Below are positions 7,314 to 15,193 of a stretch of DNA of 44,059 nt, in pieces; position 1 is the stretch's first letter, and each line of letters begins with the position of its first letter. Where the stretch lies: contig NZ_QREV01000044.1 of assembly GCF_003363715.1 (NCBI RefSeq), positions 1 through 44,059 on the forward strand, given 5' to 3'. The stretch comes from Parabacteroides acidifaciens. GTDB lineage: Bacteria; Bacteroidota; Bacteroidia; Bacteroidales; Tannerellaceae. Both the position numbers and the translations under genes were made by a program. A model generated the notes under the pieces. That model was not told the DNA's origin, did no database searches, and worked only from the letters and a program-made list of their open reading frames with translations.

Positions 7314-7532
7314 TTAAAATAATTCTGTTACATGAACACCCAAACCGTTTGCAATTTTGTGGATGCACACAAGTGAAGGATTGCGTTCGAGTCTTTCCAC
7401 CATACCTATATAGGTGCGGTGAAGCCCAGCTCTTTCCGCGAGTTTTTCTTGTGAAATTTTTTGCGCTTCTCTAAGTGTTCTGACTCTTTGAGCAAACTGC
7501 TTCAAATAATCGGTATCTTCAATATTTTGCAT
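7314..7532 (-). CDS. HTH (Xre-type) controller of the endonuclease operon
   Basis: This 72-residue protein is almost entirely a Cro/C1-type helix-turn-helix: FAQRVRTLREAQKISQEKLAERAG, then LHRTYIGMVERLERNPSL, then HKIANGLGVHVTELF. The pattern RTYIGMVERxERNPSL is typical of restriction-modification C proteins. I chose ATG 7532 because the -7 box TACATTTG ends only 1 bp upstream, so the messenger would be leaderless or nearly so, as known for several C-protein genes. It is the first gene of the endonuclease operon, with endonuclease 1 starting 23 bp after its stop. It is only distantly similar to the controller at 3293, so the island carries two distinct regulators. Confidence 0.83.
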   Translation of the reverse strand: MQNIEDTDYLKQFAQRVRTLREAQKISQEKLAERAGLHRTYIGMVERLERNPSLVCIHKIANGLGVHVTELF

Positions 7533-7567
7533 ACAAATGTATAATAGTCTTTTGTATATAATATAAA
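7531..7567 (-). promoter_or_regulatory. Promoter and candidate operator of the endonuclease operon
   Basis: On the minus strand TACATTTG (7541-7534) fits the -7 consensus exactly, with a TTTA -33 candidate at 7567-7564. ATACAAA (7531-7537) and TTTGTAT (7551-7557) form an inverted repeat over the -7 box and the start codon, a plausible site for self-repression. Confidence 0.55.
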
Positions 7568-7925
7568 GAGGCGTCAACACACAACTGTATGCAATTCGCC
7601 ATAAACTCGCTATGCAACGTTAAACATTCACCTTTATTAGTGTAAAATAAGTAAAGTTTCATTCGGTTCTCATATCCCTTATAATTTCACCGTTTAATTT
7701 TCTTCTCCCTCCACGTAAATCCGATTGCGAGCCATAGCCGCCAATCCTCACATGAACTTGTATCGAATTACTGCTGACCAACATGAAAGCAGCACCAAAT
7801 AGTTGGGTTTGTGCCGGAGTTTCCTTAATATGCCTTGCCATACAACTTTTCCACCTTTCTATTTAGTTTTACTATGTAAAGGTTAGATCTTTTCCTCTAA
7901 TCTTCAAAACAATCTCTCAAAGAAT
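7568..7925. other. Intergenic stretch right of the restriction-modification island
   Basis: Apart from a 60-codon frame that may be a gene remnant (7659-7841), I see no gene here. It separates the island from the dispersed repeat element starting at about 7926 and probably contains the island's right boundary. Confidence 0.3.
7659..7841 (-). pseudogene. Possible remnant of a small Bacteroidales gene starting MARxIKETP
   Basis: The 60-codon frame begins MARHIKETP, which resembles the start of a common small conserved Bacteroidales protein (recalled as MARPIKETPxL...). After nine residues the similarity stops and the rest looks like random translation, as expected after a frameshift or deletion. 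There is no clear promoter. It may be chance. Confidence 0.25.
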
Positions 7926-8443
7926 GTTTTTTACAATAACCCCCATTTTTCTATTTCACCGTAAAAAAGGCACTGTTCCGGTTTGACATTTAGCTGCTGG
8001 AACAACGCTTTTTATGACATACGGACAAACGGGCTGCGCGGCTCGTTTTAATGGCAGGACAATTGTCAAGCCATAATATATTCTTGCTGACATTCCGATA
8101 AAGCTTAACTCCCGGAGAATCGAATATTTGAAACGACCAAGGGGAGGATATGGAAATATGGGAAGGAGCAGAAGTTGATTTCGGAAGGAGCCGGCACCTC
8201 ATTTCCATGAAGCCGGACTTCATCGCGCTGACCCGGAACTTCGTTGCTCTGAAGTCTGACTTCATGGGTAACGAAGGTAAACTTCAGAGCGATGAACCGA
8301 TACTTTAGGGGAATTTTCTGCGCACCTCGCGGCAATAGACTGGAAACTGACCTGTTTTTCACATCGGGCGCAAGCTTCGGTAAGGAACTTCACGGATGCC
8401 CTGCGAAGGGATTTCAAAACGTTTTTTACAATAAGCCCCCATT
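7926..8443 (+). repeat. Dispersed intergenic repeat element, copy A
   Basis: This ~520-bp non-coding unit is bracketed by two near-identical direct repeats (7926-7947 and 8421-8443, core TTACAATAA followed by a C-run). It contains a 37-bp block at 8097-8133 that recurs without mismatch at 43773-43809. After that block comes a self-complementary stretch (about 8210-8300) made of four variants of one word related to ACTTCAGAGCGATGAA, in alternating orientation. Short frames inside it look like shadows. Function is unknown; a structured RNA, a non-autonomous mobile unit or a recombination site are possible. Confidence 0.6.
8240..8296. repeat. Imperfect hairpin in element A
   Basis: TTCGTTGCTCTGAAGT (8240-8255) and ACTTCAGAGCGATGAA (8281-8296) are complementary at 14 of 16 positions around a 25-nt loop that holds a further variant of the same word. 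Confidence 0.6.
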
Positions 8444-8446
8444 ATT

Positions 8447-10579
8447 TTAATTACTTGTCATGCGCTTGATAATGCTGTATGCATTGATGATCCCCAGCTC
8501 GCCGGCTTTACTCAGGTCGGCGATACCGCGATTGGCATCTCCCTGTGACAAACGTGCCAAACCACGGTTGAAATAGGCTTCTGCAAATTCCGGATCACGT
8601 TGGATTGCCTCGCTGTAATCCTGGATGGCTGCCCGGAAGTCACGCTGCGCGCAACGCAGGTTTCCACGGTTGAAATAGGCATACACGAAACCGGGATTCA
8701 GCTTGATTACCATATCGTAATCCCTGGTAATCATTTCGTGTTCATAGGCGCGTTTATTATCTTTCAGCGAGATTGAAGACGGGTCGTTCGTAGACGGGGT
8801 ACGGGGTGTCGTCGAGCTCTTACCCATATTCAGATTCATGCTCATGGTCGAAAAATCATCCTGTGAACTTGCTGCCTGGGACAGGTTATAATCGAGCTGC
8901 TTATAACGGACAACCGCCCGGTTGAAATAAGCCATGGCAAAGTCCGGATCCTGTTCGATCACCTTTGTATAGTCTTTCAGCGCTTCGGAAAAGTCCTGTA
9001 CAAGCGTAAAGTCTAATGCACGGCCGAAATAGGCATCCACATCGTTCGGATTCTTGGCTATCTTGGCCGAGAAATTATCGATAGATGCAAAATGCACGGC
9101 TATCTGATCTTCCGTCAGGGCTGCCTCTTCATTCGTGATACGCAGTTTACGATCCAAAACCATACGGGCATTGTAAGCCTCTATCATCTTATCATAGTAA
9201 ACCAGATTCTTTACCTGGTCTATCTTTTCGTAATAGGTCAGGACAAACATCGGTTCCAGGTCTACCCGTACGTTGCGGTCTTGTACGCGTCCGCGAATTT
9301 CGCTATGATATTTCGTTTTGCGTTCCTCCTCCTTATCATAAACGACGAGGCGGTTAAACTTGTCGATATTCTTATCCGATTGTTCGCGCGTATTCTCATC
9401 TTTACTGTCAGGCGCCGGATCAGCCGTTTTATTACCGGTATTTTTATTGCCGTTGGAAGCAACTGCATTTCCTCCTGCATTATTCTCATTTTTCTTCTGC
9501 TGCTCCAGGTTGTAGGCAGTCCAATAATCGCGATCGGCGCCAGCCTCGTCATGCATTTTCCGTTTCACTTCCGAACGGCTCATGTAGCCGGCTATGAAGT
9601 TCGGGTATTGTTGCAAAACGACATCGAAGTCCTTCACGGAGCCGGAATAGTCGCCCGTTTCATAACGGAGCAATGCCCGGTTATAATAAGCCATATAATT
9701 ATCCGGTTCCATCTGGATCACCACATCGAAATCCTCGATAGCCCGGTTATTGTCTCCGATCTGGGCACGAAGCAATCCACGGTTGAACCGTGCAATCAGG
9801 TTATGGCTGTCGATGCTGACCACCTGGTCATAATCGGCCATTGCGCCACGCAGGTCTTTCAATTGGTAACGGACCAGACCTCTGTTAATATAGTAACCGC
9901 TCTCACGGGTATTCAGGCGGATTGCCTCATTCAGGTCGGCAAGCGCGTCTTTCAGGTTATTCATCTGATAAAGCAGGATGGCACGGTTGCCATAGGCGGG
10001 AGCATAGTAAGGGTCCATCTGGATCGCCTTGTCATAGTCGGCAAGCGCCTTTGCCGTATCGCCTTCCTCGGTGTACATGGCTCCGCGCGTCAAGTAGTTC
10101 ATTGAATATTTAGGATGGGCAGCCATCAGCTCTTCAAAGGTTTTCTCAGCCGCCTTATAATCCTTCTTCTGGATATTGGCTACAGCCATATTGACCAGCA
10201 TCTGGCGGTCTTCCGCCTTAAATTCCAGCCCTTTCTTGTAATCTTCTATCGCTTCGTCAAACTTCTCCTGGCTCTGGCGGGCAATGCCACGCGCATAATA
10301 GGCTTGTACCAGGAAGGGGTTTCGCTCGAGGCAAAGCGTACAGTCTTCCTCGGCTCCTTTGTAGTCGTCCAGGTTGATCTTCGCCACGGCGCGATAGAAA
10401 TAGGGTTCTGCCAACCAGGGTTTCGACTTGATTACCTGATTGAAATATTGTATGGAAAGAACGTAGTCTTCAAAATACAACGCATTACGTCCGACAGTCA
10501 GCACACGATCTGTATTGATTTGCGCAAACATGACTAATGAACATAACTGAAATATAAGTAAGAGAATTGCTTTCTTCAT
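8447..10579 (-). CDS. Secreted tetratricopeptide-repeat protein
   Basis: This 710-residue protein has an N-terminal signal peptide (MKKAILLLIFQLCSLVMFAQ) and many TPR units. About ten lie in residues 25-370 (for example the repeated AYYNRALLRYETGDY pattern), followed by a low-complexity Asn/Lys/Asp linker (about 365-405), a linking domain, and further TPRs from about 510 to the end (AYFNRGLARLSQGDA). TPRs bind protein partners; the export signal puts it in the periplasm or at the envelope. It is transcribed alone from a promoter at 10609-10639 and ends beside repeat element A. No enzymatic domain is visible, so the partner and pathway are unknown. Confidence 0.85.
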   Translation of the reverse strand: MKKAILLLIFQLCSLVMFAQINTDRVLTVGRNALYFEDYVLSIQYFNQVIKSKPWLAEPYFYRAVAKINLDDYKGAEEDCTLCLERNPFLVQAYYARGIARQSQEKFDEAIEDYKKGLEFKAEDRQMLVNMAVANIQKKDYKAAEKTFEELMAAHPKYSMNYLTRGAMYTEEGDTAKALADYDKAIQMDPYYAPAYGNRAILLYQMNNLKDALADLNEAIRLNTRESGYYINRGLVRYQLKDLRGAMADYDQVVSIDSHNLIARFNRGLLRAQIGDNNRAIEDFDVVIQMEPDNYMAYYNRALLRYETGDYSGSVKDFDVVLQQYPNFIAGYMSRSEVKRKMHDEAGADRDYWTAYNLEQQKKNENNAGGNAVASNGNKNTGNKTADPAPDSKDENTREQSDKNIDKFNRLVVYDKEEERKTKYHSEIRGRVQDRNVRVDLEPMFVLTYYEKIDQVKNLVYYDKMIEAYNARMVLDRKLRITNEEAALTEDQIAVHFASIDNFSAKIAKNPNDVDAYFGRALDFTLVQDFSEALKDYTKVIEQDPDFAMAYFNRAVVRYKQLDYNLSQAASSQDDFSTMSMNLNMGKSSTTPRTPSTNDPSSISLKDNKRAYEHEMITRDYDMVIKLNPGFVYAYFNRGNLRCAQRDFRAAIQDYSEAIQRDPEFAEAYFNRGLARLSQGDANRGIADLSKAGELGIINAYSIIKRMTSN

Positions 10580-10608
10580 CTATATTAATATTCAACATTG
10601 ATCGCAGG

Positions 10609-10639
10609 CAAAAGTAAGTAAATAATCTTAGCCATTAAA
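10609..10639 (-). promoter_or_regulatory. Promoter of the TPR gene
   Basis: On the minus strand TACTTTTG (10616-10609) is an exact -7 match. A -33-like TTTA lies 19 bp upstream (10639-10636). The start codon follows about 30 bp downstream. Confidence 0.6.
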
Positions 10640-10653
10640 ACCTATACATAAAA

Positions 10654-10690
10654 AAAGCTTTCACAGACTGCAAAACAGTGTGAAAGCTTT
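10654..10690 (-). terminator. Terminator after the biotin carrier operon
   Basis: AAAGCTTTCACA (10654-10665) is perfectly complementary to TGTGAAAGCTTT (10679-10690). The A-run just left of it gives a U-tract on the minus-strand transcript. Confidence 0.9.
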
Positions 10691-10713
10691 CTATTATTTA
10701 TAAAGCAATTTAA

Positions 10714-11046
10714 TTACTTCGGCTCGATCTTCACCATCAAATGGTCTTTGGGGATCTTATCACCTTCCTGTACACCCAATTCGATAATCGTACCGGATAT
10801 CGGAGCGACTACGCGGTTGTACATCTTCATCGCCTGGTGGATCAACAGCAACTGGCCGGCTTCAACCTCCTGCCCTTGCTGAACTTCCAGTTTGACGATC
10901 GTCCCGGGAAGATGAGAAATCACATCACCGATAAAGGGCTTGTGCCACATTTTACGGTTTTTATATTTTGTAGTCAGCGTCGTCTTATACTTACGGGCCG
11001 TTACTACAAAATCTACATATTCGTTATCTTTCTCTTTCTTTTCCAT
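10714..11046 (-). CDS. Biotin carboxyl carrier protein subunit
   Basis: This 110-residue biotinyl domain protein contains HQAMKMYN, with Lys74 (the AMKM lysine) as biotinylation site, about 36 residues from the C-terminus as usual. It ends in the typical barrel strand segment VAPISGTIIELGVQEGDKI. Start ATG 11046 gives MEKKEKDNEY; the frame extends 24 bp further upstream, flush with the stop of the carboxyltransferase gene. It carries carboxybiotin to the carboxyltransferase encoded just upstream (24-bp gap). There is no biotin carboxylase gene or membrane decarboxylase subunit here, so the third component must come from elsewhere in the genome. It could belong to propionyl-CoA carboxylase or methylmalonyl-CoA decarboxylase. 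Confidence 0.88.
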   Translation of the reverse strand: MEKKEKDNEYVDFVVTARKYKTTLTTKYKNRKMWHKPFIGDVISHLPGTIVKLEVQQGQEVEAGQLLLIHQAMKMYNRVVAPISGTIIELGVQEGDKIPKDHLMVKIEPK

Positions 11047-11070
11047 ATTCAAAAGTTTTAACAGAGTCAA

Positions 11071-12618
11071 TTAGAACGGAGGCAATCCGTGCTTCTTAGC
11101 CGGTCTGTATTCCTCTTTTAATATAGAAAGTTTAAGTGCATGGAGCAACAGCGAGCGTGTTTCCTTCGGCTCGATAACCGAATCGACAAAGCCTTTGGAT
11201 GCTGCCACATACGGATTAGCGAACTTCTCGATATATTCTTTTACCTTTTCCTGGCGCATTGCGTTCTGGTCTTCCGCTTCCATGATCTCCTTACGGAAGA
11301 TAATGTTGGCAGCACCTTCCGGTCCCATAACAGCGATTTCGGCACTCGGCCATGCGAACATGAAGTCTGCACCCAGATGGCGCGAGTTCATAGCGATGTA
11401 ACCGCCACCGTAAGCCTTACGCAGGATAACCGTGATCTTGGGAACAGTCGCTTCGGAATAAGCATACAGCACTTTCGCACCGTGACGGATCACACCGGCA
11501 TGCTCCTGGTCTACGCCCGGCAGGTAACCCGGCATATCTTCCAGCGTAATAATAGGAATATTGAAAGAGTCGCAGAAGCGGATAAAACGTGCAGCCTTAT
11601 CAGCGCTGTCGCAATCCAACACACCGGCCAAAACCATCGGCTGGTTGGCTACGAAACCGACTGTCTCGCCTGCCATACGACCGAAACCGATCACAATGTT
11701 GGCAGCCCACAGCTCCTGAACTTCCAGGAAGTCGGAATCATCCACGATACATTTAATTACGTCGCGTACGTCGTACGGCTGTTTCGGATCTGCCGGAACC
11801 ACCTCTTCGATGTTCAACATCGCTGTCGGTTCTTTCGGCTCGATCGCCTTAGCCTGCTGTTGGTTATTCCAGGGGATGAAGCTGACCAGACGTTTAACCT
11901 GTTCAAAACATTCCTGCTCGCTCTGTGCATAGAAATGAGCGTTACCGGTTGTTTCGGCATGTACACGAGCACCGCCCAAGTCCTCCATCGAGATGTCTTC
12001 GCCCAACACGGTCTTGATTACATTCGGACCGGTGATGAACATTTTGGAGATATTTTCAACTACAAACACGAAGTCTGTCAATGCAGGCGAGTAAACAGCA
12101 CCACCGGCACACGGTCCGAGAATCAGAGAAATCTGCGGAATCACACCGGAAGCAATTGTATTGCGATAGAAGATTTCACCATAACCGGCCAATGCACCGA
12201 CACCTTCCTGGATACGTGCACCACCCGAGTCGTTAATACCAATAATCGGACATTTCATCTTCAGGGCATGATCCATAATCTTTGTAATCTTACGGGCATG
12301 CTGCAAACCCAGCGAACCACCGGCAACCGTAAAGTCCTGTGCATAGATACAAACCGGAGCACCGAAAATCGTACCTGTACCTGTAACAACACCATCACCT
12401 GGTAAATCCTTCTTTTCCATACCGAAATCACGGCCATCGTGTTTCACGAAAAGGTCATATTCGTGGAAAGAATTTTTGTCCAACAAGGATAGGATACGAT
12501 CACGGGCAGTCAATTTGCCCATTGCAATCTGCTTTTCGATAGCAGCCTCGCCTCCACCCATCTCAACGACGGCTTTCTTCTCCCTGAGGGCCTGAATGTT
12601 TTTACTTAAATCTGTCAT
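11071..12618 (-). CDS. pccB: Acyl-CoA (propionyl-/methylmalonyl-CoA) carboxyltransferase subunit
   Basis: This 515-residue protein is full length for propionyl-CoA carboxylase beta or methylmalonyl-CoA decarboxylase alpha. It shows the crotonase-like carboxyltransferase core in two halves: an N-terminal acyl-CoA site (SGGARIQEGVGALAGYGEIF and GPCAGGAVYSPALTDFVF) and a C-terminal carboxybiotin site (RKAYGGGYIAMNSRHLGADF, then WPSAEIAVMGPEGA). It transfers CO2 between biotin on the adjacent carrier protein and propionyl-CoA. In Bacteroidales this belongs to the succinate-propionate pathway. It follows def by 25 bp and is probably part of a ruvX-def-pccB-carrier transcript. The symbol pccB is a choice; mmdA would be equally defensible without the rest of the complex. 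Confidence 0.9.
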   Translation of the reverse strand: MTDLSKNIQALREKKAVVEMGGGEAAIEKQIAMGKLTARDRILSLLDKNSFHEYDLFVKHDGRDFGMEKKDLPGDGVVTGTGTIFGAPVCIYAQDFTVAGGSLGLQHARKITKIMDHALKMKCPIIGINDSGGARIQEGVGALAGYGEIFYRNTIASGVIPQISLILGPCAGGAVYSPALTDFVFVVENISKMFITGPNVIKTVLGEDISMEDLGGARVHAETTGNAHFYAQSEQECFEQVKRLVSFIPWNNQQQAKAIEPKEPTAMLNIEEVVPADPKQPYDVRDVIKCIVDDSDFLEVQELWAANIVIGFGRMAGETVGFVANQPMVLAGVLDCDSADKAARFIRFCDSFNIPIITLEDMPGYLPGVDQEHAGVIRHGAKVLYAYSEATVPKITVILRKAYGGGYIAMNSRHLGADFMFAWPSAEIAVMGPEGAANIIFRKEIMEAEDQNAMRQEKVKEYIEKFANPYVAASKGFVDSVIEPKETRSLLLHALKLSILKEEYRPAKKHGLPPF

Positions 12619-12643
12619 AACTTATTAGTTAATAGAATTCTTA

Positions 12644-13201
12644 TTATTTGCCAACCGCCTTTGCTTTATAAGAGCAACGGGCTGTTCCTTTAATAATACT
12701 GTTTAATTTGCTTTTATTCAATTGCCGGCGGATTCCGGAAATATTGTCGATGAAGACATGGCCTTCCAGGTGCTCACATTCATGCTGCACCACACGGGCG
12801 GCAAAGCCTTCCACCACTTCGTCGTGTTCTTTTAGGTCTTCGTCCAGATATTTCACACGCACTTTTGCCGAACGGGAGACTTTCTCGTGTACACCCGGCA
12901 AACTCAGACAGCCTTCTTCCAGTGAGATTTCCTCTTCACTGCGCTCTATAAAAACGGGATTAATCATGGCGCGCTTGAAACCTTTGCATTCCGGACAATC
13001 ATCCCCCATCACATCGGCGTCGATCACCAAAAGACGCAATGACAAGCCTACCTGGGGAGCAGCCAGGCCCACACCGTCGGCGTTGTACATGGTTTCAAAC
13101 ATATTGGCTACCAATTGTTTCAGATCCGGATAGTCCATCGGAACATCTTCAGCCTCTTTTCTCAACACAGGCTGTCCATATAAATATACTGGTAAAATCA
13201 T
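12644..13201 (-). CDS. def: Peptide deformylase
   Basis: This 185-residue enzyme removes the formyl group from the N-terminal methionine of new proteins. All three signature motifs are present: [10 protein letters not shown] (residues ~40-50), EEGCLSLPG with the metal-binding cysteine, and QHECEHLEG, which carries the HExxH metal ligands and catalytic Glu. Length is normal for the family. It starts 3 bp after the ruvX stop, indicating translational coupling. The carboxyltransferase follows after 25 bp. Confidence 0.97.
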   Translation of the reverse strand: MILPVYLYGQPVLRKEAEDVPMDYPDLKQLVANMFETMYNADGVGLAAPQVGLSLRLLVIDADVMGDDCPECKGFKRAMINPVFIERSEEEISLEEGCLSLPGVHEKVSRSAKVRVKYLDEDLKEHDEVVEGFAARVVQHECEHLEGHVFIDNISGIRRQLNKSKLNSIIKGTARCSYKAKAVGK

Positions 13202-13204
13202 AAA

Positions 13205-13627
13205 CTATAACTGATATTTTTTATTTTCCAAATATGACTGCAGGATGATAACAGCACTGATTTCGTCCACCAATCCCTTATCCTGCCTTTTCTTTTTCTT
13301 TAATCCGCCGTCTAACATTGCCTTATGTGCTAAAACGGATGTAAACCGTTCATCGTAATATTCTACCGGAATATCAGGGATTACTCGTTTCAGATGTGTA
13401 ACAAACGCCTCCACATATTTCATATTCTCGGATGGTTCGTTATTCATCTGTTTCGGAAGCCCGACAACAAACCGTTCCACTTGTTCATGCGAAACATAAT
13501 CGGTAAGAAACTTTGCAAGTTCACCGCTTGGTACGGTTGTCAGTCCGTTTGCAATCATCTGCAACGTATCTGTAACTGCCAGTCCGGTACGCTTCCGGCC
13601 ATAATCTATTGCTACAATCCTTCCCAT
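13205..13627 (-). CDS. ruvX: YqgF/RuvX family putative Holliday junction resolvase / pre-16S rRNA nuclease
   Basis: This 140-residue RNase H-fold protein has catalytic motifs DYGRKRTG near the N-terminus, the VVGLPKQMN block, YDERFTS in the middle and VDEISAVIILQSYL at the end. The family processes pre-16S rRNA ends and was named for a proposed Holliday junction role. ATG 13627 is chosen because MGRIVAIDYG is the usual start and the -7 box (13634-13641) lies only about 6 bp upstream, which excludes the longer frame at 13645. It is the first gene of the ruvX-def operon. Confidence 0.93.
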   Translation of the reverse strand: MGRIVAIDYGRKRTGLAVTDTLQMIANGLTTVPSGELAKFLTDYVSHEQVERFVVGLPKQMNNEPSENMKYVEAFVTHLKRVIPDIPVEYYDERFTSVLAHKAMLDGGLKKKKRQDKGLVDEISAVIILQSYLENKKYQL

Positions 13628-13633
13628 CGGGCA

Positions 13634-13641
13634 CAAAGATA
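13634..13641 (-). promoter_or_regulatory. -7 box upstream of ruvX
   Basis: TATCTTTG on the minus strand matches the Bacteroidetes -7 consensus exactly. It ends 6 bp before ATG 13627, so the transcript should have almost no leader. No clear -33 box. Confidence 0.5.
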
Positions 13642-13695
13642 GCATAAATTCGGCTTTTTATTACACATATATGTAAAAAGTGTGCAATTTAATAC

Positions 13696-15093
13696 TTAGT
13701 AGGCATTCTTTTCGCCCTTGAACATATTGAGGACTGTCACCACTATAATCTTAAGATCCAGGAAGAAAGACCAGTTTTCAATATACCAGACATCACGTTT
13801 GACGCGGCCTTCCATTTGTTCTAAATTTTTCGTTTCACCTCTGTAGCCGGTTACCTGCGCCCAACCGGTCACGCCCGGCTTTACCAGATGGCGCACCATA
13901 TATTTATCGATCAGTGCCGAATATTGCTCGGTATGTTTCAGCATATGGGGACGTGGGCCTACAACCGACATTTCCCCCCGCAATACATTGATAAACTGGG
14001 GAAATTCATCCAGATTCGTCCGGCGAAGAAAATCGCCCACCCGTGTTTTACGCGGATCATCTTTTACCGCCTGGAGAGAGTCGGCCTGGGGATTTACCCT
14101 CATGGTACGGAATTTATAGCATTTGAAATCCTGCCCGTATAAGCCTGTTCTCTTCTGCTTGAACAAAACCGGACCCGGAGAACTCATCTTAATCAAAATA
14201 CCGATTACGATATACAAGATCGGATAAATCGTAATTAAGACAAGCAACGAGAATACAATATCGAATGTCCGTTTCAATGCCCGGTTATAGGCTGCCTGCA
14301 AAGGCTCGCGACGAACCGTCAGCAAAGGAATCGATTCCAGCACCTCCATCACCAGACTCTTTTTCAGGTTTCGATAGAATTCCGGCACAATATAGAAACG
14401 GATCATATGTTTCTCCGCAAAGTTCAGCAAGCGTACGATCTTGGCATCATTCGTGCCCGGCAAAGTACAATAGATTTCATCCACCTCATTTTCCAGGACA
14501 AAGCTTTCCACTTCGTTCGTCATTCCCAGATAATTGGGCAACACTGATTTCAAAGACAAATTATCATCAAAGAAACCCAGGATATTGAAGCCGTATGACA
14601 GGTCGTCCTTCATGACCCTATAAAGTTCCATACCGTTCTTTCCGGCTCCGACAATGACAATTTTCTTAAAATTGTATCCTTTACGGCGATACATCTTCAA
14701 GGTTACGCGTACAATTACGCGCCACAAAGAAAATATAACGACGGTGACCGCATAATAAACCAACAGGAAAGTAGCCAGTACATCACCGATATTCAGAAAA
14801 ATCAGGCAAGTAGCAAACAGGAATATCAGGATTGTAACCAACAGGAATGCCCTTTGCACAATCTTGTCGATGAAAACGACAGCCATATGTAACTGCAAAG
14901 GGACAAAATAAAGGGAAAAGAAGTAACAGAAATTCAACAAAAGCACCACCTCGCGCAAGCTTCCGGTGATAACAGATGTATATAAATTACCCAATCCATA
15001 GTAGACAATAAAGAAAAGAACATTCAGAACAATTAAATCCCCAACGCCTATCAACCATTGAATAAGATAACCATGTTTTTTATTTAACTCCAT
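13696..15093 (-). CDS. Polyprenyl-phosphate sugar-phosphate transferase (WcaJ-like)
   Basis: This 465-residue membrane protein starts exopolysaccharide chains by moving a sugar phosphate from a nucleotide sugar to undecaprenyl phosphate. It has four N-terminal membrane helices (about 1-130), a nucleotide-binding-like middle domain (KKIVIVGAGKNGMELYRVM), a fifth hydrophobic segment near 280-305, and the conserved catalytic domain (KRTFDIVFS, KFRTMRVN, RRTNLDEFPQFINVLRGEMSVVGPRP, VKPGVTGWAQVTGYRG). Length and layout are typical. It is a single gene with its own promoter and lies near the rmlA-fcl-gmd nucleotide-sugar genes. The sugar it transfers cannot be read from sequence; glucose or galactose 1-phosphate is usual for this family. 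Confidence 0.92.
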   Translation of the reverse strand: MELNKKHGYLIQWLIGVGDLIVLNVLFFIVYYGLGNLYTSVITGSLREVVLLLNFCYFFSLYFVPLQLHMAVVFIDKIVQRAFLLVTILIFLFATCLIFLNIGDVLATFLLVYYAVTVVIFSLWRVIVRVTLKMYRRKGYNFKKIVIVGAGKNGMELYRVMKDDLSYGFNILGFFDDNLSLKSVLPNYLGMTNEVESFVLENEVDEIYCTLPGTNDAKIVRLLNFAEKHMIRFYIVPEFYRNLKKSLVMEVLESIPLLTVRREPLQAAYNRALKRTFDIVFSLLVLITIYPILYIVIGILIKMSSPGPVLFKQKRTGLYGQDFKCYKFRTMRVNPQADSLQAVKDDPRKTRVGDFLRRTNLDEFPQFINVLRGEMSVVGPRPHMLKHTEQYSALIDKYMVRHLVKPGVTGWAQVTGYRGETKNLEQMEGRVKRDVWYIENWSFFLDLKIIVVTVLNMFKGEKNAY

Positions 15094-15113
15094 AACAACG
15101 CTCTAAGATCATG

Positions 15114-15121
15114 CAAAAATA
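15114..15121 (-). promoter_or_regulatory. -7 box of the sugar-phosphate transferase gene
   Basis: TATTTTTG on the minus strand is an exact -7 match, about 20 bp before ATG 15093. The A-rich terminator of the upstream gene lies where the -33 box should be. Confidence 0.5.
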
Positions 15122-15141
15122 AGCATTATTTCCGAGCAAAA

Positions 15142-15173
15142 AAAAGGCCGCACACGATAATGTGCAGCCTTTT
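15142..15173 (-). terminator. Terminator after the OmpA-family gene
   Basis: AAAAGGCCGCACA (15142-15154) pairs with TGTGCAGCCTTTT (15161-15173) with a single mismatch. The A-run at the left provides the U-tract for the minus-strand transcript. Confidence 0.88.
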
Positions 15174-15193
15174 CGGATATAATTCAAAATTAA

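Noticed and set aside
2015-7580. Integrative mobile island in which the recombinase at 2015 carries the restriction-modification genes
   Set aside because: The recombinase is better explained by the inverted repeats on its other side, and I found no attachment-site direct repeats around the restriction-modification genes.
7990-8362. Short minus-strand frames in element A
   Set aside because: Their translation simply follows the repeated ACTTCA/GAAGT words; nothing resembles a protein family.
9092-10105. Long plus-strand open frame of 337 codons opposite the TPR gene
   Set aside because: It lies wholly antisense to a clear TPR protein with regular repeats; the frame is a by-product of the TPR codon pattern and has no promoter or recognisable domain.
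11140-12405. 421-codon plus-strand frame opposite the carboxyltransferase gene
   Set aside because: The minus strand encodes a full-length, motif-complete carboxyltransferase; the antisense translation has no recognisable fold.
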